From assembly GCF_030812255.1 (NCBI RefSeq), contig NZ_JAUSSH010000008.1, positions 115,626-179,625 on the forward strand: a DNA stretch of 64,000 nucleotides. The letters are read 5' to 3'. This DNA comes from Paeniglutamicibacter psychrophenolicus (GTDB lineage: Bacteria > Actinomycetota > Actinomycetes > Actinomycetales > Micrococcaceae). The translations under genes were made by a program, and so were the position numbers. Shown here piece after piece: positions 26,559 through 36,469 of the stretch. How positions within the stretch are numbered: the stretch's first letter is position 1; each line of letters begins with the position of its first letter. Below the pieces are notes generated by a model. It had not been told where the DNA came from and ran no database searches. It worked only from the letters and a program-made list of their open reading frames with translations.

Positions 26559-27266
26559 TTACGCACCTGCCTTCTGGTTCTGGATGTTCCACAGCATCTG
26601 TGCCGAAACAACTTCTTCCAACGGCAGGCCACGACGTGCTGCCACTGCCTGGGGCTCTTCAAGGGCCTTCAGTGCGGCAACGGTGCCGTGGACGATGTTG
26701 ATCTGGTTGCTCGAGCCCATGGACTTCGACAGAACATCGTGGATGCCTGCGCATTCCAGTACGGCGCGGACCGGACCACCGGCGATAACGCCGGTACCCG
26801 GAGCAGCCGGACGCAGGAGGACAACACCGGCAGCGGCTTCACCCTGCACCAGGTGCGGGATGGTGGTGCCGACGCGGGGAACGCGGAAGAAGGACTTCTT
26901 GGCTTCTTCAACGCCCTTGGCGATTGCTGCCGGAACTTCCTTGGCCTTGCCGTAGCCAACGCCAACGAGACCGTTGCCGTCACCCACAACCACAAGCGCG
27001 GTGAAGCTAAAGCGACGACCACCCTTGACAACCTTGGATACGCGGTTGATGGCTACAACGCGCTCAAGGAACTTGTCCTTGTCATCGTTGCGGCTGTCCT
27101 TCTGGTCGCGGCCACGGCCACGACCCTCGCCACGGCCACGGCCTTCGCCGCCACGTCCACGGCCTTCGCCGCGAGCGGCTCCGGCCTTGTCAGCGGCAGG
27201 AGCAGTCGCGACTGCCTCAGTAGCTTCAGACACCTGAGTTTCCTTCTTGTTAGTTGCTTCGCTCAC
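26559..27266 (-). CDS. rpsE: 30S ribosomal protein S5
   Basis: S5 helps set decoding accuracy with S4 and S12. The core begins near residue 65 with [23 protein letters not shown] and includes [19 protein letters not shown]. The total of 235 residues is long because of an N-terminal extension with a run of GRG/GEG units at about 31-52, an arginine-glycine-rich tract likely to bind RNA. Such extensions are known in actinobacterial S5, though this one is strongly RG-repetitive. It overlaps rplR by four bases. Confidence 0.96.
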   Translation of the reverse strand: MSEATNKKETQVSEATEAVATAPAADKAGAARGEGRGRGGEGRGRGEGRGRGRDQKDSRNDDKDKFLERVVAINRVSKVVKGGRRFSFTALVVVGDGNGLVGVGYGKAKEVPAAIAKGVEEAKKSFFRVPRVGTTIPHLVQGEAAAGVVLLRPAAPGTGVIAGGPVRAVLECAGIHDVLSKSMGSSNQINIVHGTVAALKALEEPQAVAARRGLPLEEVVSAQMLWNIQNQKAGA

Positions 27267-27634
27267 AGTGCCAGCCCACCTTCGCGTGCACCGTCAGCAA
27301 CAGCTGCCACGCGACCGTGGTACTTGTTGCCGCCGCGGTCGAAGACCACGGATTCGATGCCGGCAGCCTTGGCGCGCTCGGCGACGAGCTCACCAATGCG
27401 CTTGGCCTTGGCGGTCTTGTCACCGTCGAATGCGCGCAAGTCAGCTTCCATCGTCGACGCGTAAGCAACGGTGATGCCCTTGCTGTCGTCTACGACCTGA
27501 ACGAAGATGTGGCGTGCGGAGCGGTTGACGACCAGGCGCGGACGCACCTCGGTGCCGGTGATGCGCTTACGAACACGCAAGTGGCGACGGCCGCGTGCGG
27601 CTGCCTTGCTCTTACCCTTGATTCCGAGAGCCAT
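27263..27634 (-). CDS. rplR: 50S ribosomal protein L18
   Basis: L18 carries 5S rRNA into the large subunit. [21 protein letters not shown] and the C-terminal [24 protein letters not shown] are typical. At 123 residues it is full length. The stop overlaps the rpsE start by four bases, and it begins two bases after rplF. Confidence 0.97.
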   Translation of the reverse strand: MALGIKGKSKAAARGRRHLRVRKRITGTEVRPRLVVNRSARHIFVQVVDDSKGITVAYASTMEADLRAFDGDKTAKAKRIGELVAERAKAAGIESVVFDRGGNKYHGRVAAVADGAREGGLAL

Positions 27635-27636
27635 GG

Positions 27637-28173
27637 TTACTTACCAGCCTTTCCGACCTTGCGGCGGATGATTTCGCCAGCGTACCGAACGCCCTTGCCC
27701 TTGTACGGGTCAGGCTTGCGGAGCTTGCGGATGTTGGCGGAAACTTCGCCAACCTGCTGCTTGTTGATACCCGAGACGGTGATCTTGGTGTTGCCCTCGA
27801 CAGCGAAGGCAATGCCCTCGGGAGCCTCGACAACAACCGGGTGCGAGTAGCCCAGGGCGAACTCGAGGTTCGAGCCCTTTGCTGCAACGCGGTAACCGGT
27901 ACCGTGGATTTCGAGCTTCTTTTCGTAGCCTGCGGTGACACCGATGATCATGTTTTCGATCAGGGTACGGGTCAAGCCGTGCAGCGAACGCGAATCGCGC
28001 TCGTCGTTCGGGCGGGACACGGTCACGGTGTTCTCTTCGAGAACAACAGCGATCGGGCTTGCTACGGTGTGGTTCAGTTCGCCCTTGGCGCCCTTGACGG
28101 TGACAACGTCGCCATCAATCTTGAGCTCAACGCCGGCAGGAACAGTGATCGGAAGACGTCCAATACGTGACAT
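27637..28173 (-). CDS. rplF: 50S ribosomal protein L6
   Basis: L6 lies near the GTPase-associated region. [32 protein letters not shown] and the C-terminal [16 protein letters not shown] motif are diagnostic. The 178-residue length is standard. It is 21 bp after rpsH. Confidence 0.97.
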   Translation of the reverse strand: MSRIGRLPITVPAGVELKIDGDVVTVKGAKGELNHTVASPIAVVLEENTVTVSRPNDERDSRSLHGLTRTLIENMIIGVTAGYEKKLEIHGTGYRVAAKGSNLEFALGYSHPVVVEAPEGIAFAVEGNTKITVSGINKQQVGEVSANIRKLRKPDPYKGKGVRYAGEIIRRKVGKAGK

Positions 28174-28194
28174 GGTTTCTTTCTCCCTTTCCCG

Positions 28195-28593
28195 TTACCA
28201 GACGTAGGCGAGGACTTCCCCACCTACACCCTTCTTGGCTGCCTGGCGGTCCGTGAGGAGACCGGAGGACGTGGACAGGATTGCAATGCCGAGGCCACCA
28301 AGGACGTGCGGCAAGTTGGTGGACTTTGCGTATACACGCAGGCCCGGCTTCGAAATACGGCGAACGCCAGCGATTGAACGCTCGCGGCTCGGGCCGAACT
28401 TCAGGGTGATGGTCAGCTTTTTGCCGACCTCTGCTGCTTCTTCAACGAACGAGCCGATGTAGCCCTGTTCCTTGAGGATCTGGGCAACGCGCACCTTCAG
28501 CTTCGACGACGGCATGGAAACCGTGTCGTGGTAAGCCGAGTTGGCGTTGCGCAGACGAGTCAGCATATCTGCGACAGGATCTGTCATTGTCAT
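28195..28593 (-). CDS. rpsH: 30S ribosomal protein S8
   Basis: S8 organises the central domain of 16S rRNA and in other bacteria represses the spc operon. [15 protein letters not shown] at the N-terminus and [14 protein letters not shown] and [18 protein letters not shown] at the C-terminus identify it. The 132 residues include a possible two-codon extension before MTDP. It is 62 bp after rplE. Confidence 0.97.
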   Translation of the reverse strand: MTMTDPVADMLTRLRNANSAYHDTVSMPSSKLKVRVAQILKEQGYIGSFVEEAAEVGKKLTITLKFGPSRERSIAGVRRISKPGLRVYAKSTNLPHVLGGLGIAILSTSSGLLTDRQAAKKGVGGEVLAYVW

Positions 28594-28655
28594 TTGGGCT
28601 TCTGCCCTTCCTCGCTACGGTTTCCGCGCAAGCGCGGACCTGCAACGTAGTTGAT

Positions 28656-29225
28656 CTAGTTGGCGGTCTTGAACGGGAAGCCCAGGGCCTTGAGCAAGGC
28701 GCGGCCTTCGTCGTCGGTCTTCGCGGTGGTCACTACGGTGATGTCCATGCCGCGAACGCGGTCGATGGAATCAACATCGATCTCGTGGAACATCGACTGT
28801 TCCGTGAGACCGAAGGTGTAGTTGCCGTTGCCGTCGAACTGCTTCGGGCTCAGGCCACGGAAGTCACGGATACGCGGCAGTGCCAGCGAAACCAGACGAT
28901 CCACGAATTCCCACATGCGATCGCCGCGAAGCGTTGCGTGGGTACCAATCGGCATGCCTTCGCGCAGCTTGAACTGTGCGATCGACTTGCGTGCCTTGGT
29001 AACCAACGGCTTCTGGCCGGTGATGGCGGTGAGGTCGCGAACTGCGCCTTCGATGAGCTTGGAGTCCTTGGCGGCTTCGCCGACACCCATGTTCACAACA
29101 ACCTTGACCAGGCCCGGGACCTGCATCGGGTTGGCGTAGTTGAACTCGTTCGTCAGGGTTTCGCGGATTTCGGCGTTGTACTTGGCCTTAAGGCGAGGCT
29201 GGATGTTCACAGCTGCTTCAGTCAT
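28656..29225 (-). CDS. rplE: 50S ribosomal protein L5
   Basis: L5 binds 5S rRNA and contacts S13 across the subunit interface. [39 protein letters not shown] and the [16 protein letters not shown] segment are typical. It has 189 residues. Its ATG overlaps the rplX stop by one base (TAATG), giving coupled translation. Confidence 0.97.
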   Translation of the reverse strand: MTEAAVNIQPRLKAKYNAEIRETLTNEFNYANPMQVPGLVKVVVNMGVGEAAKDSKLIEGAVRDLTAITGQKPLVTKARKSIAQFKLREGMPIGTHATLRGDRMWEFVDRLVSLALPRIRDFRGLSPKQFDGNGNYTFGLTEQSMFHEIDVDSIDRVRGMDITVVTTAKTDDEGRALLKALGFPFKTAN

Positions 29226-29569
29226 TACAGTGCCTTTCCGGAAGACTTGGCGAAGCGAACACGGACGGTCTTGGACACGCCGTTCTTCTCCACGGTTTCC
29301 TCGCGGAAGCCAACGCGGGTCGGCTTCTTGGTTTCCGGGTCAACGATTGCGACATTCGAGATGTGCATCGGGGCCTCAACGACCTCAATGCCACCGGTCT
29401 GCGTGCCACGCTCGGTCTGGCCGGCCTTGGTGTGCTTGGTGACGCGGTTGACACCCTCAACAAGAACGCGCTGCGCTGCCGGGAATACCTTCAGCACCTT
29501 GCCCTGCTTGTTGCGGTCGGAACCGGCGATGACCTGAACCAGGTCACCCTTCTTAATCTTTGCACCCAT
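29225..29569 (-). CDS. rplX: 50S ribosomal protein L24
   Basis: L24 starts large-subunit assembly. The KOW motif [21 protein letters not shown] lies at the N-terminus, and [14 protein letters not shown] and [24 protein letters not shown] sequence follow. It has 114 residues, two bases after rplN. Confidence 0.97.
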   Translation of the reverse strand: MGAKIKKGDLVQVIAGSDRNKQGKVLKVFPAAQRVLVEGVNRVTKHTKAGQTERGTQTGGIEVVEAPMHISNVAIVDPETKKPTRVGFREETVEKNGVSKTVRVRFAKSSGKAL

Positions 29570-29571
29570 GG

Positions 29572-29940
29572 TTACAGTACCTCCGGAGCCAGGGAAACGA
29601 TCTTCATGAACTTCTTGTCGCGAAGTTCACGACCCACCGGACCGAAAATACGGGTGCCGCGGGGCTCGCCGTCAGCCTTGAGGATGACAGCTGCGTTCTC
29701 GTCGAACTTGATGTAGGAACCGTCGACGCGGCGACGCTCCTTCTTGGTGCGAACGATGACAGCCTTGACGACGTCACCCTTCTTTACGTTTCCGCCAGGG
29801 ATTGCATCCTTGACGGTGGCGACGATTACGTCGCCGATGCCTGCATAGCGACGGCCAGAGCCACCGAGAACACGAATGGTAAGGATTTCCTTAGCACCGG
29901 TGTTGTCGGCAACCTTCAGTCGCGATTCCTGCTGAATCAC
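29572..29940 (-). CDS. rplN: 50S ribosomal protein L14
   Basis: L14 forms intersubunit bridges and is the binding site of the silencing factor Rsf[38 protein letters not shown] and [24 protein letters not shown] are diagnostic. The 122-residue protein starts at GTG 29940 with AGGAG upstream. It is the first gene of the spc unit, and the DNA before it holds its leader and the kinase island. Confidence 0.97.
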   Translation of the reverse strand: MIQQESRLKVADNTGAKEILTIRVLGGSGRRYAGIGDVIVATVKDAIPGGNVKKGDVVKAVIVRTKKERRRVDGSYIKFDENAAVILKADGEPRGTRIFGPVGRELRDKKFMKIVSLAPEVL

Positions 29941-30440
29941 TTTTTACTCCTGTCGTCTCGCTGGTTCTCCTAGGGAGCCTTGCGGAACGGATATGGTCCA
30001 TCTCAGCTTCCGCTTACCCCCACCTCCATACACAACGGTTCAAGGCGCCCGAGGGCGAGGAACAGTTGGTGCTGGGGAAGCAGGGCCGAGGCGTTAGCTC
30101 AGAGCTATGCCGCACAGCTTTCCGGGCCCGTAAAAAACCCTCCGGCTGCACTATGCATCATGGCGGAGGTGGATAGTCTCCAGACATAACGCGCACAGAA
30201 TAAAAAGTCTACCGCAAGAATGCGTGATCCCGAAACCGTGTGCTATGGGGCAACGTGGGGTCCTTGGTCACACACGGCTCTTTTAGTGAGTGTGATCGAC
30301 TGCCGAAATTGGCGAGATTCACGATACTACGGTCTACAACACCATCACTGAGTGGTACGTGAGCGCGGGCCTATCTCGTGGTCAGCGGCCTCCGTTGCTT
30401 CGCGGTATTGATGCCACGCTCGATCAGGTCGAGTCGCTAG
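29941..30440 (-). promoter_or_regulatory. Leader and promoter region of the spc unit
   Basis: No gene is seen in these 500 bp. On the minus strand TAGACT (30211-30206) is a -10 candidate with only a weak -35 (TTTCGG) before it. A hairpin with T-run follows at 30170-30131. If this promoter is right, the hairpin lies about 30 bases into the leader and could act as an attenuator. Otherwise it terminates transcripts from the kinase side and the promoter is closer to rplN. Confidence 0.45.
30131..30170 (-). terminator. Hairpin with T-run upstream of rplN
   Basis: Arms ACCTCCG (30170-30164) and CGGAGGGT (30144-30137) enclose a 19-base loop and are followed by TTTTTT on the minus strand. This is the intrinsic-terminator pattern, about 190 bp before rplN. 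Confidence 0.65.
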
Positions 30441-30581
30441 CTAGTTGCTATCTTTAGGTCCAGACCTCCAGCCGTCCGTCACATCGCACTTTCGGCTGGC
30501 TTTGTTTGGTTTCACTTTTCCGGAGTCGCGCATTAGTTCCACCGCTCCGACGCGCATATCCGCATGGATTTCGACACGCAT
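30441..30581 (-). CDS. Small ORF in the kinase island, uncertain
   Basis: A 46-codon frame starts at ATG 30581 five bases after a run of eight G on the coding strand. The product begins MRVEIHADMRVGAVELMRDS and is charged, with no membrane helix. I recognise no family. It lies downstream of the kinase on the same strand, 230 bp away. It may be a gene fragment or chance. Confidence 0.25.
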   Translation of the reverse strand: MRVEIHADMRVGAVELMRDSGKVKPNKASRKCDVTDGWRSGPKDSN

Positions 30582-30811
30582 GCTTTGCCCCCCCCTTGAC
30601 ACGGTCCGGTCTCGTCTTGGCCGCCCCGAAACCACTTCCTGAAGATTGAGGCATTTCAACGAATGTGGTCCTCTTCCAGCGATAAGTAGCCATTCATCAC
30701 GGTATTTGCCATACGAAATAGGTCGCTCCGCAACGCGCCGTTATGCGGAAACGCGATCTTAGGGGTTGCCGTAGATAGCAGTCATGGAAGGTCCAGAACT
30801 ACTATTCCTTC

Positions 30812-32602
30812 CTATATTTCCCGCAATTTTAGGACTTTGGCCAGTGTGCTGCGGATGTCGAACGTAGGGCCCCAGCTGAGTACGACGAGATCTTCATACT
30901 GGTCCACTGGCCTTAGCAAGTCGAGGACATCGCCCCTAAACCAGTAGTCCTCCGAGGCAATGGCGAGTGCACTCTTACGGAATCGCTCATATTCATCGCT
31001 CGATGGGAAATATATCGAATAGCTTCCGTCGGTCCCTTGCCCTACCGAGACGTCCCACCTACTCTCAAATACTCCAAGTACTTGGGCGGCAATTTCCGCG
31101 TCGCTAGACTTATCGAAGAGTTCAGCACCGGTGGTCTTTCGGGAGGAATCTTCAAGCGAAGTTCCCTCCCAATGAACAATTACTTGGCGATCGAACTCGA
31201 TGCTTTGAAGGTTCTGCAAAGACAATTCGAAGAAGTCAGTCTCGAGATATTCCCTCACGCTTCTCGCGATCCATATAATGGGGGCACCCACGAGATTTCG
31301 ATGAAGTGACTCTGCACTTGAACCCGGTGTGACCGAGAGTAAGTCTTGAATACTTTCTAGGATCTCTCTGCAATGGTAGTCCTTACAGAAGCGGAAGTAG
31401 TGAGCCGCCTTAGAGGGCAGCCCCGCCCAGATGGAGCTACGCGCCAGCGGGTATTGCCTCTGCAAGGACTCGAATTCGCTTTGGAGACGTTTCTTGAACG
31501 GGGAGACCACCAGTTTCTGGTCAGAATCATTCCACGTGCTATTAGCTTCATACTCGAACTTCGCCTTGCAGATCGAGTACAGCTTTGATTGGACGCAGGA
31601 ATTATATAACTCCTGCGTCACGCGGTAGTCAATCTCGCAGTGATAGTTCGGGTTGTAGAGAGAAATCTCCTCTTTTGTAGTTCGCTCAAAGATATATTTG
31701 GCAGACAGGACATCCATAGCGGCTTGCTTGAGGATGTGGTTGGCATCGGAGACGGATCCGTCAGTCGGCGCGTCATTGGTCCTCAATTCCTCCATGATCC
31801 CTTCGACGTTAGCGGCGAGCTGCCTGCGGATCAGGCGGAGCCAATCTCGTGCGGCTTGAATCCCGATGCGCTGTGTCTCATCCTGAAGCATCATCCTCTC
31901 GAGGAGCATGTCGAGATCGGAGAGAAAAGGGTGGATTTCCCCCACTCGCCGATGCCGAGCTCCGCGAGAGTTCTGCTTGGTGAAAATCTCGGTGATGATG
32001 AGTCCGAGCGCGAAGATGTCTGCAGGCTTCCCGATATCTGTGGCGCCATTCCTGACCATCTGCTCAGGTGCCTGGTAATTGCGATTGGCCAGGAGTTCAC
32101 CTGCAGTGGTCAGCGTGGAGTCCTTGAAGTGGGCGATACCGAAGTCCGCAAGAACTAAACGCCGCTTCTTGCTATCGACGAGTATGTTTTCGGGTTTGAT
32201 ATCCCGGTGCACCACGCCTGCTTGATGTATATAGGCGAGCCCTTCGCAAAGCTGGGAGAGGTAGTCGAGAATTACTTGGTGGTCCGTTTCGTTTTCAATG
32301 ACCGCACGCAAGCTCTCTGGATACAGGTCCATGGTGTAGTAAAAATACTTCTCGTCCTCGGACTTCGCATGAATTCTCACAACATGATCGTTCCTCGCCG
32401 CCAGACCGAACTCTATCTCCTTACGAAATCGCTCGTTCCGTCGGTCCGACCGAACGTGCTTCAAGATTTTTTTAAGGGCGTAGACCTTGTCATCGTCTGC
32501 GGACCGTACCTTCCAGACTTCAGCTGTACCTCCATGTCCGAGAATTGATTCGAAGGTGTAGGAGACGCCTTCGATCTCCAGAATTTTCTTCTGCTTCTTC
32601 AT
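30812..32602 (-). CDS. Soluble Hanks-type Ser/Thr protein kinase with unknown C-terminal domain
   Basis: The 596-residue protein starts at ATG 32602 (a TTG six codons earlier is possible). A complete kinase domain covers about 10-255: Gly loop GHGGTAEV (22-29), Lys44 in VYALKK, Glu62, catalytic HRDIKPEN (132-139), DFG at 153-155, APE at 178-180 and Asp195. All residues needed for activity are present. The remaining 340 residues have no membrane helix, PASTA repeat or other domain I know, unlike PknB-type kinases, so it is cytosolic. Base composition is clearly lower in GC and codon use is less biased than the ribosomal genes on both sides, which suggests transfer. It sits between the S10 terminator and the spc leader. 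Free-standing kinases of this build can act in phage defence (Stk2-like) or stress signalling; which applies here is unknown. Confidence 0.85.
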   Translation of the reverse strand: MKKQKKILEIEGVSYTFESILGHGGTAEVWKVRSADDDKVYALKKILKHVRSDRRNERFRKEIEFGLAARNDHVVRIHAKSEDEKYFYYTMDLYPESLRAVIENETDHQVILDYLSQLCEGLAYIHQAGVVHRDIKPENILVDSKKRRLVLADFGIAHFKDSTLTTAGELLANRNYQAPEQMVRNGATDIGKPADIFALGLIITEIFTKQNSRGARHRRVGEIHPFLSDLDMLLERMMLQDETQRIGIQAARDWLRLIRRQLAANVEGIMEELRTNDAPTDGSVSDANHILKQAAMDVLSAKYIFERTTKEEISLYNPNYHCEIDYRVTQELYNSCVQSKLYSICKAKFEYEANSTWNDSDQKLVVSPFKKRLQSEFESLQRQYPLARSSIWAGLPSKAAHYFRFCKDYHCREILESIQDLLSVTPGSSAESLHRNLVGAPIIWIARSVREYLETDFFELSLQNLQSIEFDRQVIVHWEGTSLEDSSRKTTGAELFDKSSDAEIAAQVLGVFESRWDVSVGQGTDGSYSIYFPSSDEYERFRKSALAIASEDYWFRGDVLDLLRPVDQYEDLVVLSWGPTFDIRSTLAKVLKLREI

Positions 32603-32620
32603 AGAAATTAGCCTAATCAA

Positions 32621-32987
32621 CTCTTGAGTAGATCAACTCATTAATTCAGCGGCGGCCGCTGCCACGGTGTCCAACCAGGGCCGCCCGAATATGGACTGTC
32701 TGGCCCGACGACATTTGCGTCCGGTTGAGAGTCAGTAACACCCACCCCGGCTAGGCCGTCGGAACAGTAGCACCACCGGCAGCGCCATTAGAATGGATGG
32801 ACTTTAGGTGCGGCATTGAGGCGAGGCTCACGGCAAAATACCTCACCCACCATGCGACGTAAAAGAATGCCGCACGGTGGCCTCTGCTCCCTGGCAGTTA
32901 TCCTAGTCACCCTTGTGGACCCGCTTCCGGTCATTTGCAAGGCAACCGCGTGCGGCGTCCACCCAACCTAGGGAAATCGCCGAACGC
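32621..32987. other. Upstream region of the kinase gene
   Basis: No gene is seen in about 370 bp. The part next to the kinase is AT-rich and likely holds its promoter, while the part towards rpsQ returns to host-like GC. I looked for direct repeats matching the other end of the island and found none by eye. Confidence 0.4.
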
Positions 32988-33034
32988 AAAACACCCCGGC
33001 ACCGGCTGGATGAATCCAGCGGTCCCGGGGTGTT
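32988..33034 (-). terminator. Intrinsic terminator after rpsQ (end of S10 unit)
   Basis: Perfect arms AACACCCCGG/CCGGGGTGTT (32990-32999 and 33025-33034) with an inner CTGGAT/ATCCAG pairing are followed by TTTT on the minus strand. The site is 40 bp past rpsQ, so the S10 unit stops before the kinase gene. Confidence 0.85.
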
Positions 33035-33074
33035 GAGCTTGGTTCACGTCTAAGTGAAAACCAACGAAAGGGGC

Positions 33075-33362
33075 TTACTTGGCCTTTTCGAGGATTTCCA
33101 CGAGGCGCCAGCGCTTGTCGGCAGACAGCGGGCGGGTCTCGGCGATGAGAACGAGGTCGCCGATGCCGGCGCTGTTCTCTTCGTCGTGAGCCTTGACGTT
33201 CTTGTTGCGACGCATGACCTTGCCGTAGAGGGCGTGCTTTACGCGGTCCTCGACGTCAACGACGATGGTCTTCTGCATCTTGTCGGAAACCACGTAACCA
33301 CGGAGGGTCTTGCGGTCGTTGCGCTCTGCAGCTGCATCCACGACGTTATCCTTCTCGCTCAT
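33075..33362 (-). CDS. rpsQ: 30S ribosomal protein S17
   Basis: S17 is a primary 16S-binding protein. [19 protein letters not shown] and [24 protein letters not shown] are diagnostic. It has 95 residues with a short N-terminal extension. Its ATG overlaps the rpmC stop by one base. It is the last gene of the S10 unit here, 3.1 kb from rplN, which is normally the next gene. Confidence 0.97.
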   Translation of the reverse strand: MSEKDNVVDAAAERNDRKTLRGYVVSDKMQKTIVVDVEDRVKHALYGKVMRRNKNVKAHDEENSAGIGDLVLIAETRPLSADKRWRLVEILEKAK

Positions 33363-33631
33363 TACTTGGTTTCCTTGCTCTTCTTGGTCTCTTCGACCGG
33401 CACTACAACGTCGGGACGAATGCCCAGCTCGCGTTCGCGGAGCACGGTGTAGATACGAGCGATGTCACGCTTGACAGCCTTCAGGTTGCCATGCGATTCG
33501 AGCTGACCGGTGGCCGACTGGAAACGGAGGTTGAACAGCTCCTCCTTGGCCTTCTTGAGCTCCTCGACCAGACGGGCGTTATCAAAGCCGTCCAGTGCTT
33601 CGGTTGCTAGATCCTTGGATCCGATTGCCAT
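33362..33631 (-). CDS. rpmC: 50S ribosomal protein L29
   Basis: L29 sits at the tunnel exit near the trigger-factor site. [48 protein letters not shown] sequence covers the two helices. The 89 residues include a C-terminal tail rich in Val, Lys and Glu. It is two bases after rplP. Confidence 0.96.
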   Translation of the reverse strand: MAIGSKDLATEALDGFDNARLVEELKKAKEELFNLRFQSATGQLESHGNLKAVKRDIARIYTVLRERELGIRPDVVVPVEETKKSKETK

Positions 33632-33633
33632 TC

Positions 33634-34050
33634 CTATTCACCACCTTCGCGACGCACAATGCGTGCCTTCAACGGCAGCTTGTGGATTGCCAGGCGCAAT
33701 GCCTCGCGTGCTACCTCTTCACTGACACCGGAGAGTTCGAAGAGAACCCGTCCCGGCTTTACGTTTGCGACCCACCATTCCGGCGAACCCTTACCGGAAC
33801 CCATGCGGGTTTCGGCAGGCTTCTTGGTCAGCGGACGGTCCGGATAAATGTTGATCCAGACCTTGCCGCCACGCTTGATGTGGCGGGTCATTGCGATACG
33901 AGCTGCCTCGATCTGGCGGTTGGTAACGTAGGCCGGGGTAAGGGCCTGGATACCGTACTCGCCGAAGGCTACCGTGGTACCGCCCGAAGCTGCGCCACTC
34001 CGACCGGGGTGGTGCTGCTTGCGGTACTTTACTCGGCGTGGGATAAGCAT
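33634..34050 (-). CDS. rplP: 50S ribosomal protein L16
   Basis: L16 lies near the A-site tRNA elbow. [45 protein letters not shown] and [20 protein letters not shown] segments are diagnostic. It has 138 residues. Its ATG directly follows the rpsC stop codon. Confidence 0.97.
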   Translation of the reverse strand: MLIPRRVKYRKQHHPGRSGAASGGTTVAFGEYGIQALTPAYVTNRQIEAARIAMTRHIKRGGKVWINIYPDRPLTKKPAETRMGSGKGSPEWWVANVKPGRVLFELSGVSEEVAREALRLAIHKLPLKARIVRREGGE

Positions 34051-34881
34051 TTAAGCCTGTCCTCCTTCTGCAACTGCTGCTGCGGGAGCCTCAACAGCCG
34101 AAGCTGCTTCTGCACCTGGAGCTGCGCTGCGCTCGGGGCGACGACGACGTTCGCCACCTTCGGGGCGTCCACCCGGACGTCCGCCGGGACGATCGCCGCG
34201 ACCGCGGGCCGGAGCTGCTGCAGCCTGGGCTGCCAGTTCCTTCGAAGTTACGTCGCCCTTGTAGATCCAGACCTTCACGCCGATGCGGCCGAAGGTGGTC
34301 TTGGCTTCGAACTTGCCGTAGTCGATGTTCGCACGCAGGGTGTGCAGCGGCACACGGCCTTCGCGGTAGAACTCCTTGCGGGACATTTCTGCCCCGCCCA
34401 GACGACCGGAGCACTGTACGCGGATGCCCTTGGCACCTGCGCGCATTGCCGACTGCATGGCCTTCTTCATCGCGCGGCGGAAAGCCACACGCGAAGCAAG
34501 CTGCTCGGCGATGCCCTGGGCAACAAGCTGGGCTTCGATCTCGGGGTTCTTGACCTCGAGGATGTTCAGCTGAACCTGCTTGGCGGTGAGCTTTTCGAGC
34601 TCGCCACGGATGCGATCGGCTTCGGCGCCGCGGCGACCGATAACGATGCCCGGGCGTGCGGTGTGGATATCCACACGAACACGGTCTCGGGTGCGCTCGA
34701 TCTCCACGCGGGCGATGCCGGCGCGTTCCATGCCAACGGTCATCAGTTCGCGGATGCGGATGTCTTCTTTTACGAAGTCCTTGTAACGCTGACCGACCTT
34801 GGTGCTGTCGGCGAACCAGTGCGAAACATGGTCGGTAGTGATACCGAGACGGAACCCATGCGGGTTAACCTTCTGTCCCAT
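34051..34881 (-). CDS. rpsC: 30S ribosomal protein S3
   Basis: S3 forms part of the mRNA entry site and has helicase-assisting activity. The 276-residue form starts at ATG 34881 ([15 protein letters not shown]). The KH domain [13 protein letters not shown] and the C-terminal [13 protein letters not shown] are present. A tail of about 65 residues rich in Arg, Gly, Pro and Ala follows ([16 protein letters not shown]), typical of actinobacteria. The upstream extension to 34971 is rejected because it overlaps rplV. Confidence 0.97.
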   Translation of the reverse strand: MGQKVNPHGFRLGITTDHVSHWFADSTKVGQRYKDFVKEDIRIRELMTVGMERAGIARVEIERTRDRVRVDIHTARPGIVIGRRGAEADRIRGELEKLTAKQVQLNILEVKNPEIEAQLVAQGIAEQLASRVAFRRAMKKAMQSAMRAGAKGIRVQCSGRLGGAEMSRKEFYREGRVPLHTLRANIDYGKFEAKTTFGRIGVKVWIYKGDVTSKELAAQAAAAPARGRGDRPGGRPGGRPEGGERRRRPERSAAPGAEAASAVEAPAAAVAEGGQA

Positions 34882-34882
34882 T

Positions 34883-35248
34883 TTACTCTTCCCCACCCTT
34901 CTTAGGGGTTGCGACGACCACAGTGATGTGGCTCGTGCGCTTCTTGATCTGGTATGCCCGACCCTGAGCACGCGGCTGGAACCGCTTCATGGTCGGACCC
35001 TCGTCAACAAACGCTTCGCTGATGAACAGCTCGTCTTCGTTGAACGCGACACCCTCGCGGTCTGCGGCGGCACGGGCGTTAGCCACTGCCGATGCTACAA
35101 CCTTGAACACTGGCTCTGAAGCTGCCTGCGGGGCAAACTTCAGGATCGCCAGTGCTTCGTTCGTCTGCTTGCCACGAACAAGGTTGACGACGCGCCGGGC
35201 CTTCATAGGCGTCACGCGGATATGGCGCGCAATTGCCTTGGCTTCCAT
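34883..35248 (-). CDS. rplV: 50S ribosomal protein L22
   Basis: L22 lines the exit tunnel, where its hairpin loop affects macrolide access. The 121-residue form starts at ATG 35248 ([21 protein letters not shown]). [20 protein letters not shown] carries the tunnel hairpin with no visible deletion. It ends one base before rpsC starts. Confidence 0.97.
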   Translation of the reverse strand: MEAKAIARHIRVTPMKARRVVNLVRGKQTNEALAILKFAPQAASEPVFKVVASAVANARAAADREGVAFNEDELFISEAFVDEGPTMKRFQPRAQGRAYQIKKRTSHITVVVATPKKGGEE

Positions 35249-35305
35249 TGCTTTCCTTCTCTCGTCTCTCGAAGAAGTGCTAAGCACTCGCTGAACCCTT
35301 GCGGG

Positions 35306-35587
35306 TTAGCGGCGCTTGCCCTTCTTGTCGTCCTTCACGTGGCTGCGGAACGTCCGGGTCGGGCTGAACTCGCCGAGCTTGTGCCCGACCATCGACTCGG
35401 TGACAAACACGGGGATGTGCTTGCGTCCGTCGTGTACGGCGATCGTGTGCCCGAGCATGTCGGGGATGATCATCGAACGGCGGGACCACGTCTTGATGAC
35501 GTTTTTGGTGCCCTTTTCGTTCTCAGCAGCGACCTTTACAAACAGGTGCTGATCGACGAAGGGGCCTTTCTTCAGGCTGCGTGGCAT
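35306..35587 (-). CDS. rpsS: 30S ribosomal protein S19
   Basis: S19 pairs with S13 in the head. [37 protein letters not shown] and the [18 protein letters not shown] segment are diagnostic. The 93-residue length is standard. It is 12 bp after rplB. Confidence 0.97.
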   Translation of the reverse strand: MPRSLKKGPFVDQHLFVKVAAENEKGTKNVIKTWSRRSMIIPDMLGHTIAVHDGRKHIPVFVTESMVGHKLGEFSPTRTFRSHVKDDKKGKRR

Positions 35588-35599
35588 GTTTCCAGGCTC

Positions 35600-36439
35600 C
35601 TATCGCTTGTTCTTGCCGGTACGACGACGGCGAACAATCAACTTGTCGCTGTCCTTGTTGGGACGACGGGTGCGTCCCTCGCGCTTGCCGTTCGGGTTGA
35701 CCGGGTGACGGCCACCGGACGTCTTGCCTTCGCCACCACCATGCGGGTGGTCAACAGGGTTCATGGCCACGCCACGCACGGTCGGGCGAACGCCCTTCCA
35801 GCGCATGCGGCCGGCCTTGCCCCAGTTGATGTTCGACTGCTCGGCGTTGCCGACCTCGCCGACGGTTGCGCGGCAGCGCACGTCAACGTTGCGGATTTCG
35901 CCGGACGGCAAACGGAGCTGGGCGAAGCGACCCTCACGGGCCACCAGCTGCACCGAGGCGCCTGCGGAACGAGCCATCTTTGCACCGCCGCCGGGACGCA
36001 ATTCCACAGCGTGGATTACGGTACCAACCGGGATGTTGCGCAAAGGCAGGTTGTTGCCGGGCTTGATGTCGGCGTTTGCGCCGGCCTCAACGGTGTCGCC
36101 CTGGGAGAGCTTGTTCGGTGCGATGATGTAACGCTTGGTTCCATCAGCGTAGTGAAGAAGCGCAATGCGAGCGGTGCGGTTCGGGTCGTACTCGATGTGA
36201 GCGACCTTTGCCGGCACGCCGTCCTTGTCGTGGCGACGGAAGTCGATCAGACGGTACTGGCGCTTGTGTCCGCCGCCCTTGTGGCGGGTGGTGATCTTAC
36301 CGGTGTTGTTACGGCCGCCAGTCTTGTGCAACGGGCGAAGCAACGACTTTTCCGGAGTCGATCGGGTGATTTCTGCGAAGTCGGCAACGCTCGAGCCGCG
36401 AAGGCCCGGGGTTGTCGGCTTGTACTTACGGATTCCCAT
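35600..36439 (-). CDS. rplB: 50S ribosomal protein L2
   Basis: L2 is needed for subunit joining and peptidyl transfer. [16 protein letters not shown], the [15 protein letters not shown] motif and the conserved [15 protein letters not shown] with the functionally essential His are present. The 279-residue length is normal. It is 30 bp after rplW. Confidence 0.98.
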   Translation of the reverse strand: MGIRKYKPTTPGLRGSSVADFAEITRSTPEKSLLRPLHKTGGRNNTGKITTRHKGGGHKRQYRLIDFRRHDKDGVPAKVAHIEYDPNRTARIALLHYADGTKRYIIAPNKLSQGDTVEAGANADIKPGNNLPLRNIPVGTVIHAVELRPGGGAKMARSAGASVQLVAREGRFAQLRLPSGEIRNVDVRCRATVGEVGNAEQSNINWGKAGRMRWKGVRPTVRGVAMNPVDHPHGGGEGKTSGGRHPVNPNGKREGRTRRPNKDSDKLIVRRRRTGKNKR

Positions 36440-36469
36440 AGTTTAATTCCTCGTTAAAGTGGTCTCCGC

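Noticed and set aside
30131..30170. tRNA or riboswitch upstream of rplN
   Set aside because: No cloverleaf or conserved T-loop; the structure is explained by a hairpin with T-run.
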